A DNA stretch of 7,150 nt from Eubacteriales bacterium. Lineage in GTDB: Bacteria > Bacillota > Clostridia > Peptostreptococcales > Anaerovoracaceae. The translations under genes and the position numbers were made by a program. The DNA lies in contig JAQUXD010000028.1 in NCBI GenBank assembly GCA_028692535.1, positions 1 through 7,150 on the forward strand, in the 5' to 3' direction. A model generated the notes under the pieces. That model made no database searches, was not told the origin of the DNA, and saw only the letters and a list, made by a program, of their open reading frames with translations. Shown piece after piece: positions 1-5,569 of this stretch. Positions within the stretch are counted from its first letter, which is position 1, and each line of letters starts with the position of its first letter.

Positions 1-12
1 GGGGTGCTTTTG

Positions 13-89
13 TGGTCGAGGCAGCAGGATTCGAACCTGTGGCCTTTGCGTCCCGAACGCAACGCTCTACCAAGCTGAGCTATGCCTCG
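13..89 (-). tRNA. tRNA-Pro, anticodon CGG
   Basis: The minus strand folds as a full cloverleaf of 77 nt including an encoded CCA (13-15). The acceptor stem is CGAGGCA/TGCCTCG with discriminator A. The D arm is GCTC/GAGC, the anticodon stem TTGCG/CGCAA carries loop TTCGGGA, the variable loop has five bases, and the T arm has the canonical TTCGAAT loop. The anticodon (plus-strand 53-55) is CGG, reading the proline codon CCG. The C1-G72 pair, A73 and G37 are typical of bacterial proline tRNAs. The first T-stem pair (49-65) is an A-C mismatch. The gene starts 19 bp after the stop of the CDF transporter gene on the same strand, and I see no clear promoter between them, so it may be processed from a shared transcript. 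Confidence 0.97.
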
Positions 90-108
90 ATACAGGGGAA
101 CGTGTTAG

Positions 109-1275
109 TTATTCGTAGCTTCTGTCGACGGTTATGACGGTCCGATATTTGGGGTCGTAAGACTGAAGCTCTTCAGTAATGCGCTCCCGGAGAAATGCTT
201 CGGTTTTCTTGCAGCTTCGGGGGATCATCACGTCGAATATCACATTGTGATGCGTGATGCCGGAGACGACGCGCACATCGTGGATCTCCAGGATTTCTTC
301 TGTCCGGGCGCAAATTTCATCCAGCTGCTGCCGGACTTTCAACGTGAGCGGATCGGAGAGATCCATAGGATCCATGTGGATCGTTAGGAGCACACCCATA
401 TATTTATACACTTCCCGCTCGATGTTGTCAACCATATCGTGGCTTTCCTGGATATCCACAGAGGCGTCGACTTCCACGTGAACGGATCCGAAGACCCGGC
501 CGGGACCGTAGTCGTGGAGGATCAGATCGTGGGTGGCGATAACGCCGTCATAGGCTTCGATCCGCTCCTTGAGGGCGCGGACGGTCTCCGGGTCCGGCGC
601 CTTGCCCAGCAGAGGGCTTACAGTCTCGTTGATGAGCATCCAGCCCGAATACAGAATGAATAAAGCGACGAGAATACCCACCGGTCCGTCCAGAGGGTAC
701 CCGCTGAGCTTTTCCAGACCAATGGCCAGCAGGACCGCTGTTGTGGCCAGCACGTCGTTGCGACTGTCGGTGCCCGTGGCTTTCAGCGTGGCGGAATCGA
801 TGGTATTCCCCACAGACATGTTGAAGCGGGTCTGCCAGAACTTGACGGCGATGGCGATGATCAGTACGGCCACAGTGATCCAACTGAAACGCAACGCTTC
901 CGGGTTCATCGTTTTCTCTATCGAAGAACGAAGCAGTTGGACGCCGATGACCAGGATCATCACCGAGATCATCAGACCGGTCAGGTATTCGATGCGCCCG
1001 TGTCCGTAGGGGTGCTCCGCATCGGCTTTTTTGCCGGACAAACGAAATCCGATCAGCGTCACCAGCGAAGCCGAGGCATCGGACAGATTGTTGATGCCGT
1101 CTGCGACGATGGAAATGCTGTTGAACACGAGTCCCGTACCGATCTTGAAGCCGCACAGGATCAGATTGGAAAAGATCCCCACGATGCCGGCCAGTTTTCC
1201 GTAGTCTTCCCGAACCTTGGGGTCCTTCGTGTTTTCGTAATCGGCGACAAAATGCCGGATCAAAAAATCTTTCAT
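109..1275 (-). CDS. Cation diffusion facilitator (CDF) metal exporter, manganese-type site
   Basis: This is a 388-residue inner-membrane divalent metal/proton antiporter of the CDF family. Hydrophobic segments lie at about residues 28-50, 52-78, 98-116, 131-146, 175-190 and 197-217, matching the six-helix CDF core. A HPYGHGR motif follows helix 2 (residues 88-94), as in the family. The transport-site residues are N62-x3-D66 in helix 2 and D170-x3-D174 in helix 5. Zinc exporters such as YiiP have HxxxD in helix 5, whereas the DxxxD pattern with N/DxxxD in helix 2 marks the manganese subgroup (streptococcal MntE). Mn export is therefore the best guess but is inference. The cytoplasmic part (residues about 225-388) is long: a ferredoxin-like dimerisation domain ending near the HMDP motif (300-303), plus about 85 more residues. 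An in-frame stop lies just upstream, so translation cannot begin earlier. No Shine-Dalgarno is present, and a TATAAT box sits 6 nt before the ATG, suggesting a leaderless mRNA. Confidence 0.93.
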   Translation of the reverse strand: MKDFLIRHFVADYENTKDPKVREDYGKLAGIVGIFSNLILCGFKIGTGLVFNSISIVADGINNLSDASASLVTLIGFRLSGKKADAEHPYGHGRIEYLTGLMISVMILVIGVQLLRSSIEKTMNPEALRFSWITVAVLIIAIAVKFWQTRFNMSVGNTIDSATLKATGTDSRNDVLATTAVLLAIGLEKLSGYPLDGPVGILVALFILYSGWMLINETVSPLLGKAPDPETVRALKERIEAYDGVIATHDLILHDYGPGRVFGSVHVEVDASVDIQESHDMVDNIEREVYKYMGVLLTIHMDPMDLSDPLTLKVRQQLDEICARTEEILEIHDVRVVSGITHHNVIFDVMIPRSCKKTEAFLRERITEELQSYDPKYRTVITVDRSYE

Positions 1276-1281
1276 GGCCCC

Positions 1282-1310
1282 ATTATACTATTCAACTACC
1301 AATCCGTACA
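1282..1310 (-). promoter_or_regulatory. Promoter of the CDF gene, probably giving a leaderless transcript
   Basis: The minus strand has a perfect TATAAT at 1287-1282, with a weak -35 candidate TGTACG (1310-1305, 3 of 6 matches) at 17 bp spacing. The -10 box ends 6 nt before the ATG, so the expected transcription start falls at or next to the A of the start codon. The -10 is strong and the -35 is poor. Confidence 0.5.
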
Positions 1311-1325
1311 GGGATATATTATACT
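1291..1325 (+). promoter_or_regulatory. Possible promoter of the MBL-fhs operon
   Basis: The plus strand has overlapping -10-like hexamers TATATT (1315-1320) and TATACT (1320-1325), each 5 of 6 matches. TTCAAC (1291-1296, 3 of 6) lies 18 bp before the first and could act as the -35. It overlaps the divergent CDF promoter, so the two would compete for polymerase. Evidence is limited to hexamer resemblance and position. Confidence 0.3.
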
Positions 1326-1356
1326 GTAATGAGCAACAGCAACGCATTTGAGCCAT

Positions 1357-1363
1357 GGGAGGA
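1357..1363 (+). promoter_or_regulatory. Ribosome binding site that fixes the MBL start at TTG 1369
   Basis: GGGAGGA at 1357-1363 is a strong Shine-Dalgarno. The core GGGAGG is followed by six bases and then TTG at 1369. An earlier in-frame TTG at 1348 has no such site before it, and using it would place the GGGAGG inside the coding region. Confidence 0.75.
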
Positions 1364-1368
1364 ACGAT

Positions 1369-2247
1369 TTGTACGAGCTGGTCCACATCAAGGGAAACAC
1401 CTGGTATATCGACTGTCCGGCAAAAATCGGCGTTTATGTAACGGCGGACAAGAGGGCGTATCTGATCGACAGCGGCAGCGACAAGGAAGCCGGGAAAAAA
1501 ATCGTTCGGCGCCTGGAAGAACAGGGATGGAGCGCCGAAGCCGTGCTGAACACCCATTCCAACGGCGATCACATCGGGGGAAACAAGCTTCTGCAGGATC
1601 GCTTGGGCGTTTCCTGCTACGCGCCGGAGATTGAAGATACGTTCACGGCGTATACGATCCTGGAGCCGTCCTTTTTATACGGAGGCTATCCCTGCAAAGC
1701 CCTGCGGAACAAGTTTCTGATGGCCGAAGCCGCGCCGGTCCGACCCTTGAGCGAAGCGGTTTTGCCTGCCGGGTTTTCTTTCTTTGCGCTGCCGGGCCAC
1801 TTCTTCAACATGGTGGGGTTCCGCACGCCGGATGACGTGGTCTTTGCTGCGGACTGCCTCTTCGGAGAGGAAACACTGAAGAAATATCACGTAACCTTCG
1901 TGTACGATGTGGCCGGTTATCTGGAAACACTGGATCGGATTTCTTCCATGGATGCAGACTGGTTCGTGCCGGCTCATGGGCCGATCTGCAGAGACCTCCG
2001 TCCCTTGGCGGCCGTCAACCGAAAAAAAGTGGAGCAGATTACCGCCGATCTGCTGGAGATCTGCCGGGAGCCTTCGGGCTTTGACCGAATACTGGCCCGT
2101 ATCTTTGACCGGTATCGGCTTGCCATGGACTTGAATCAGCATGTGCTGGTGGGCAGCACGATCCGTTCTTATCTGTCCTATTTGATCGATACCGGCCGCA
2201 TGGCCGTTACGTTCGAGAACAATATCCTTTGCTGGAGAACGCTGTAG
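1369..2247 (+). CDS. Metallo-beta-lactamase-fold hydrolase with a variant HxNxDH motif
   Basis: This protein has 292 residues from the preferred TTG start (299 if the upstream TTG at 1348 is used). It has the MBL landmarks in order: a beta-rich N-terminus ending in YLIDSGSD (31-38), the metal motif H63-S-N65-G-D67-H68 followed by IGGN, PGH144, the bridging Asp in AADCLFG (D162), and PAH203G. The second His of the usual HxHxDH motif is Asn, so one metal site is altered. Residues about 225-292 look helical, with a segment STIRSYLSYLIDTGRMAV, and resemble the small winged-helix tail of LACTB2/glyoxalase II-like hydrolases; that likeness is by eye. Substrate is unknown; a thioester, phosphoester or nucleic acid are all possible. 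It is probably cytoplasmic, with no signal peptide. It precedes fhs by 24 bp and is probably co-transcribed with it. Confidence 0.9.
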   Translation: MYELVHIKGNTWYIDCPAKIGVYVTADKRAYLIDSGSDKEAGKKIVRRLEEQGWSAEAVLNTHSNGDHIGGNKLLQDRLGVSCYAPEIEDTFTAYTILEPSFLYGGYPCKALRNKFLMAEAAPVRPLSEAVLPAGFSFFALPGHFFNMVGFRTPDDVVFAADCLFGEETLKKYHVTFVYDVAGYLETLDRISSMDADWFVPAHGPICRDLRPLAAVNRKKVEQITADLLEICREPSGFDRILARIFDRYRLAMDLNQHVLVGSTIRSYLSYLIDTGRMAVTFENNILCWRTL

Positions 2248-2271
2248 ACAAAGTAACGAAAGGGGAACAGC

Positions 2272-3933
2272 ATGAAGACCGACATTGAGATCGCACAGAG
2301 CATCCGGATGGAGCCTGTCACGAAGGTGGCAGATCAAGTGGATATACCGGAAAACGCTTTGGAACAGTACGGAAAGTACAAAGCGAAGGTGGATCCGCTG
2401 CTGCTGCCTGACCGCAAGGAAGGCAAGCTGATCCTGGTGACGGCCATTACGCCTACGGCCGCCGGAGAAGGAAAAACCACTACGACCATCGGACTGGTCG
2501 ATGCCCTCGCCCGTATCGGAAAACGGGTGGTGGGAGCGCTTCGTGAACCGTCTCTGGGACCGGTATTCGGAATCAAGGGCGGCGCCGCCGGAGGCGGCTG
2601 GGCGCAGGTGGTGCCCATGGAAGACATCAATCTACACTTTACCGGCGACTTTCATGCTGTAGGCGCGGCCAACAATCTCCTGGCCGCCATGTTGGACAAT
2701 CATATTTACCACGGAAATGCCTTGAATATCGATCCCCGGCGCATCACATGGCGCCGTTGTGTGGACATGAACGACCGTCAGTTGCGGTTCGTGGTGGACG
2801 GTCTGGGCGGTCGGGTGAACGGAACGCCCCGGGAGGACGGCTACGACATCACCGTGGCCTCGGAGATCATGGCGGTACTGTGCCTGGCCGCCGACATCAG
2901 TGACTTGAAAGCGCGTCTTGCCAAGATCATTGTAGGATACACCTTTGATGAAAAACCGGTAACAGCCGGCGATTTGAAAGCCCAGGGCGCCATGGCCGCT
3001 CTTCTGAAGGATGCGGTGAAACCCAATTTGGTCCAGACCCTGGAGGGGACACCGGTGTTCATCCACGGAGGGCCTTTTGCCAATATCGCCCACGGGTGCA
3101 ATTCGGTGATCGCCACCCGGGCGGCTCTGAAGCTTGCTGATTATGCCGTGACCGAAGCAGGCTTCGGCGCGGATCTCGGGGCGGAAAAATTCCTGGATAT
3201 CAAGTGCCGTGCCGGTGGATTGGAGCCCTCGGCTGTAGTTGTGGTGGCCACAGTGCGAGCGCTTAAACTGCACGGGGGCGTTGAGAAAACTCAACTGAGC
3301 CTGCCGGATCTTCCGGCGCTGGAAAAAGGGATGCCCAATTTGATTCGGCATGTATCCAATATCAGAGATGTCTACGGACTCCCCGTGGTCGTGGCGGTAA
3401 ATCGTTTTCCCGACGACACGACGGAAGAACTGGAAGCCATCATCAGCGCTTGCCGGGCGCTGGATGTGAACGTTTCGTTGTCGGAGGTGTGGGCCAAAGG
3501 CGGAGCGGGGGGCGTCGGGCTGGCCGAGGAGGTCTGCCGCTTGTGCGAAACGCCCCGGGAGTTTCGTTTTTGCTACGAACTGGATGCGTCGATCGAGGAT
3601 AAGCTCCGGGCGCTGGTGCAGAAGATCTACGGCGGCGCAGACGTGAGCCTGACAGCTGTTGCGCAAAAACAGGCGGCAGCTATTCGGGCCCTGGGCTTGG
3701 AGCATCTGCCGATGTGTGTGGCCAAAACGCAATACAGCTTTAGCGACGATCCCATAAAAACAGGCGCACCGGAAGGATTTACCGTAACGGTGCGCCAATT
3801 GAAAGTGGCTGCGGGAGCGGGGTTCATCGTTGCCCTTACCGGGGACATCATGACCATGCCGGGATTGCCGAAAGTACCGGCGGCCGAAAAGATCGATGTG
3901 AGCGCCGACGGAGTTATCCGCGGATTGTTTTAG
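2272..3933 (+). CDS. fhs: Formate-tetrahydrofolate ligase (10-formyl-THF synthetase)
   Basis: This cytoplasmic enzyme joins formate to tetrahydrofolate using ATP, giving 10-formyl-THF for purine synthesis or the methyl branch of one-carbon metabolism. In some amino-acid and purine fermenters it runs in reverse to make ATP. The 553 residues match the usual length of about 555. Visible landmarks are the nucleotide loop TPTAAGEGKTT (60-70), REPSLGPVFGIKGGAAGGG (91-109), PREDGYDITVASEIMA in the middle, the second family signature VATVRALKLHGG, and PVVVAVNRFPDDT. The first signature normally ends in Tyr (GGGY) but here has Trp at residue 110, and the loop has Ala where Pro is common (TPTP). The start is secure: AAAGGGG at 2259-2265 lies 6 nt before the ATG. 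Its 3' end overlaps sdaAA on the other strand by 20 bp. Confidence 0.98.
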   Translation: MKTDIEIAQSIRMEPVTKVADQVDIPENALEQYGKYKAKVDPLLLPDRKEGKLILVTAITPTAAGEGKTTTTIGLVDALARIGKRVVGALREPSLGPVFGIKGGAAGGGWAQVVPMEDINLHFTGDFHAVGAANNLLAAMLDNHIYHGNALNIDPRRITWRRCVDMNDRQLRFVVDGLGGRVNGTPREDGYDITVASEIMAVLCLAADISDLKARLAKIIVGYTFDEKPVTAGDLKAQGAMAALLKDAVKPNLVQTLEGTPVFIHGGPFANIAHGCNSVIATRAALKLADYAVTEAGFGADLGAEKFLDIKCRAGGLEPSAVVVVATVRALKLHGGVEKTQLSLPDLPALEKGMPNLIRHVSNIRDVYGLPVVVAVNRFPDDTTEELEAIISACRALDVNVSLSEVWAKGGAGGVGLAEEVCRLCETPREFRFCYELDASIEDKLRALVQKIYGGADVSLTAVAQKQAAAIRALGLEHLPMCVAKTQYSFSDDPIKTGAPEGFTVTVRQLKVAAGAGFIVALTGDIMTMPGLPKVPAAEKIDVSADGVIRGLF

Positions 3934-4777
3934 CCAGAGCTTTGCCTGTGGGTGTGGCGGCGATGCCACCTCGGGCGGTTTCCTTGAAGTCCGGATGCAT
4001 TGCCAGGCCGACGGTATACATGGCATCCACCACTTCGTCGAAGGGAATGATGCTCTCCACGCCGGCCAGGGCAAGGTCCGCCGAAGACAGGGCATTCAGC
4101 ACGCCGGAGGCGTTCCGCTTGGAACAGGGAGACTCTACCAGTCCCGCAATGGGATCGCAGATGAGGCCCATGATATTTTTGATCGCGATGGCTGCGGCGT
4201 GGAGCGATTGCTCCGGGGCGCCGCCGGCCATTTCCGTCAGAGCGGCGGCGGCCATGGCTGCCGCTGCGCCGCATTCGGCCTGGCAGCCTCCTTCGGCGCC
4301 GGCCACAGTGGCGTTCTGAACGATGATTTTCCCTACGGCCGCCGCCGTAAGGATGCCCCGGAGAATTTCTTCTTCTCCGCAGTCCAATTCTTCGGCGCCC
4401 GTGATCAAGGCCGCCGGCAGGATGCCGCAGGAACCCGCCGTGGGCGCTGCGCAGATCCTCCCCATGGAGGCGTTGCTCTGAGAGCAGGCCAAGGCCCGCA
4501 TCATAGCCCGGTTGGCTGTTTCGCCGGTCAATGTCTTTCGGCTGTCCTTGTACGCCTTCACTTTTCGGTATTCTCCGCCGATCAAACCTCCCATCGTTTT
4601 TCCTTCGCCGGGATCTCCGGCGGAGCCCTGCATCACCCGAAGCGCCAGCGCCGTTTTCTCCAGAATCTCTTCTCTGGTGGTTTCGGTCTGATCTATTTCG
4701 TCCAGAAGGGCGGCTTCCCAAAGGGGAATATTTTGTTCCCTGCAGATGGCCAGCAGTTCTTTTCCGTTGTTATACAT
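3914..4777 (-). CDS. sdaAA: L-serine dehydratase, iron-sulfur-dependent, alpha subunit
   Basis: This is the catalytic subunit of the [4Fe-4S] L-serine dehydratase, which deaminates L-serine to pyruvate and ammonia. From ATG 4777 it has 287 residues. An in-frame GTG at 4786 would add three, but the Shine-Dalgarno AGGTGG directly abuts that GTG and sits 9 nt before the ATG, so the ATG is chosen. Counting from the GTG form, the family motifs are GSAGDPGEGKTMGG (54-67), APTAGSCG (114-121) and three cysteines, C168, C210 and C221. Their spacing of 42 and 11 matches the cluster ligands of the crystallised Legionella enzyme. The C-terminus carries no Cys, unlike the single-chain enzyme whose terminal Cys can cap the cluster. 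Its start overlaps the end of sdaAB by 8 bp, implying translational coupling. Its 3' end runs 20 bp into the opposing fhs. Confidence 0.95.
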   Translation of the reverse strand: MYNNGKELLAICREQNIPLWEAALLDEIDQTETTREEILEKTALALRVMQGSAGDPGEGKTMGGLIGGEYRKVKAYKDSRKTLTGETANRAMMRALACSQSNASMGRICAAPTAGSCGILPAALITGAEELDCGEEEILRGILTAAAVGKIIVQNATVAGAEGGCQAECGAAAAMAAAALTEMAGGAPEQSLHAAAIAIKNIMGLICDPIAGLVESPCSKRNASGVLNALSSADLALAGVESIIPFDEVVDAMYTVGLAMHPDFKETARGGIAATPTGKALAKTIRG

Positions 4778-5462
4778 CGATTTCACCCACCTTTACCGGT
4801 TGAATGTTCATGAGGGATATCATGGCAGGAAGCTTCCGGATCTGTGTTAGGGCTTCTTCCGCAAGAAAAGAGTCTGTTTCGATGATCATGGAGGCTTCCT
4901 GTCCCTTGTGGGTCCGGGAGAGGTTCAGGGTAGCGATATTAATGTGATTCTCAGCGAGAATGCCTGCCACAGCAGCCACCACGCCCTCCACATCTTTGTG
5001 CCGAGTGATCAGCGTGTTGTAATTGCCACTGAAGCGGACTTCAAAGCCGTTTACCTCGGTGATCACCACTTCTCCCCCGCCTACAGAGGAGCCTGTCACT
5101 TCAGTGGTCTGGCCGGTTCGGGTCTTTAGGACGAACCGAACTGTATTGGGGTGGACCATCCCCAGATCGGCGGGGATGAATTCATAGGAGAGTCCTTTTT
5201 CTTCGGCCAGCGCAAAGGAGGTTCGAAGCCGGGTATCGTGGGGATCCAAACCCAAAATTCCCGCCACCAGAGCCCGGTCGGTGCCGTGTCCCCGGAAGGT
5301 CTCCCTGAAGGATCCGTGGAGGTGGAACTCCGCGGAAACCACCTCTCCGCCGGCAAAAGCGCCGGCGATCCTGGCCAGCTTGGCGGCGCCGGCGGTATGG
5401 GAGCTGGAAGGGCCGATCATGATCGGCCCGATGATATCGAACAGACTGTTGACTTTTTTCAT
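4770..5462 (-). CDS. sdaAB: L-serine dehydratase, iron-sulfur-dependent, beta subunit
   Basis: This is the partner subunit of the two-chain serine dehydratase, 230 residues. The N-terminal part (about 1-145) is the allosteric substrate-binding-like domain, with the hallmark GPSSSHTAG (17-25), then HGSFRETFRGHGTDRALVAG (49-68), HPNTVRF (104-110) and GSSVGGG (124-130). The C-terminal part (about 149-225) is an ACT domain, beginning near YNTLITRHKDVEGVVAAV and holding INIATLNLSR. ACT domains in this family are thought to sense ligands or hold subunits together. The start is secure: GGGGAGG at 5474-5468 lies 5 nt before the ATG. The order beta then alpha is the same as in Bacillus subtilis sdaAB-sdaAA. 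It has its own probable promoter at 5519-5527. Confidence 0.96.
   Translation of the reverse strand: MKKVNSLFDIIGPIMIGPSSSHTAGAAKLARIAGAFAGGEVVSAEFHLHGSFRETFRGHGTDRALVAGILGLDPHDTRLRTSFALAEEKGLSYEFIPADLGMVHPNTVRFVLKTRTGQTTEVTGSSVGGGEVVITEVNGFEVRFSGNYNTLITRHKDVEGVVAAVAGILAENHINIATLNLSRTHKGQEASMIIETDSFLAEEALTQIRKLPAMISLMNIQPVKVGEIDV
4787..4792 (-). promoter_or_regulatory. Ribosome binding site of sdaAA, inside sdaAB
   Basis: The minus strand reads AGGTGG at 4792-4787, then GTGAAATCG, then ATG at 4777. The 9-nt gap favours the ATG over the GTG at 4786. The site lies within the last codons of sdaAB, as expected for a coupled pair. Confidence 0.65.
5410..5429. repeat. Perfect 20-bp palindrome inside sdaAB
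   Basis: GGGCCGATCATGATCGGCCC is an exact 20-bp dyad with no unpaired centre. It covers sdaAB residues 12-18 (GPIMIGP), 33-53 nt into the gene. As DNA it could be a dimer-binding site, and as RNA it could form a short hairpin. It may simply result from a near-symmetric conserved peptide. Confidence 0.8.
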
Positions 5463-5467
5463 AGGTT

Positions 5468-5488
5468 CCTCCCCATCCCGGAGGGATG
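5468..5488 (-). promoter_or_regulatory. Leader hairpin abutting the sdaAB ribosome binding site
   Basis: In the sdaAB leader the minus strand reads CATCCC-TCC-GGGATG (5488-5474, 6-bp stem), running straight into the Shine-Dalgarno GGGGAGG (5474-5468). An alternative pairing of CCTCC in the same hairpin with GGAGG of the ribosome binding site would hide the latter. The two structures exclude each other. The pairing is visible; any regulatory role is inference. Confidence 0.35.
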
Positions 5489-5518
5489 CAGCGTTGAGGA
5501 TGTGTGACTATTTGATTC

Positions 5519-5527
5519 ATTATAACA
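5519..5527 (-). promoter_or_regulatory. Extended -10 promoter of sdaAB-sdaAA
   Basis: The minus strand has TGTTATAAT at 5527-5519, a perfect extended -10 (TGnTATAAT). No -35 consensus is visible 16-18 bp upstream, where the terminator hairpin of the upstream gene lies; extended -10 promoters often do without a good -35. The expected RNA start is near 5512, giving a leader of about 50 nt before the sdaAB ATG. Confidence 0.6.
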
Positions 5528-5554
5528 AAATACGACCCTTTGGGGGTCGTATTT
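5524..5554 (-). terminator. Intrinsic terminator of the gamma-lyase-like gene
   Basis: On the minus strand AAATACGACCC (5554-5544) pairs with GGGTCGTATTT (5538-5528) across a 5-nt loop, a perfect 11-bp stem, followed by a short T-rich run (TTTTGTT, 5530-5524). It begins 15 nt after the stop of the upstream gene. The stem is strong and the T tract modest. On the plus strand the stem also has a few T's at its 3' end but no real tract and no gene to serve. Confidence 0.85.
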
Positions 5555-5569
5555 CGGAATCGTTGTTCG

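Noticed and set aside
3916..3925. Palindrome ATCCGCGGAT followed by TGTTTT at the end of fhs, as a terminator
   Set aside because: A gapless 10-bp palindrome leaves only about 3 bp of stem once a loop is allowed, and the T run is short and interrupted, so it is not a credible terminator.
2632..4095. A 487-residue open frame antisense to fhs
   Set aside because: It is opposite the fully conserved fhs, has low-complexity His/Arg/Gln-rich composition typical of an antisense shadow in GC-rich DNA, and shows no domain.
4784..4786. GTG as the start of sdaAA
   Set aside because: The AGGTGG site touches this GTG with no gap, while the ATG at 4777 is 9 nt away, a workable spacing.
3995..4813. Long plus-strand open frame (272 residues) opposite sdaAA
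   Set aside because: Every family motif of SdaAA is on the minus strand. The plus-strand product has no recognisable domain or suitable ribosome binding site.
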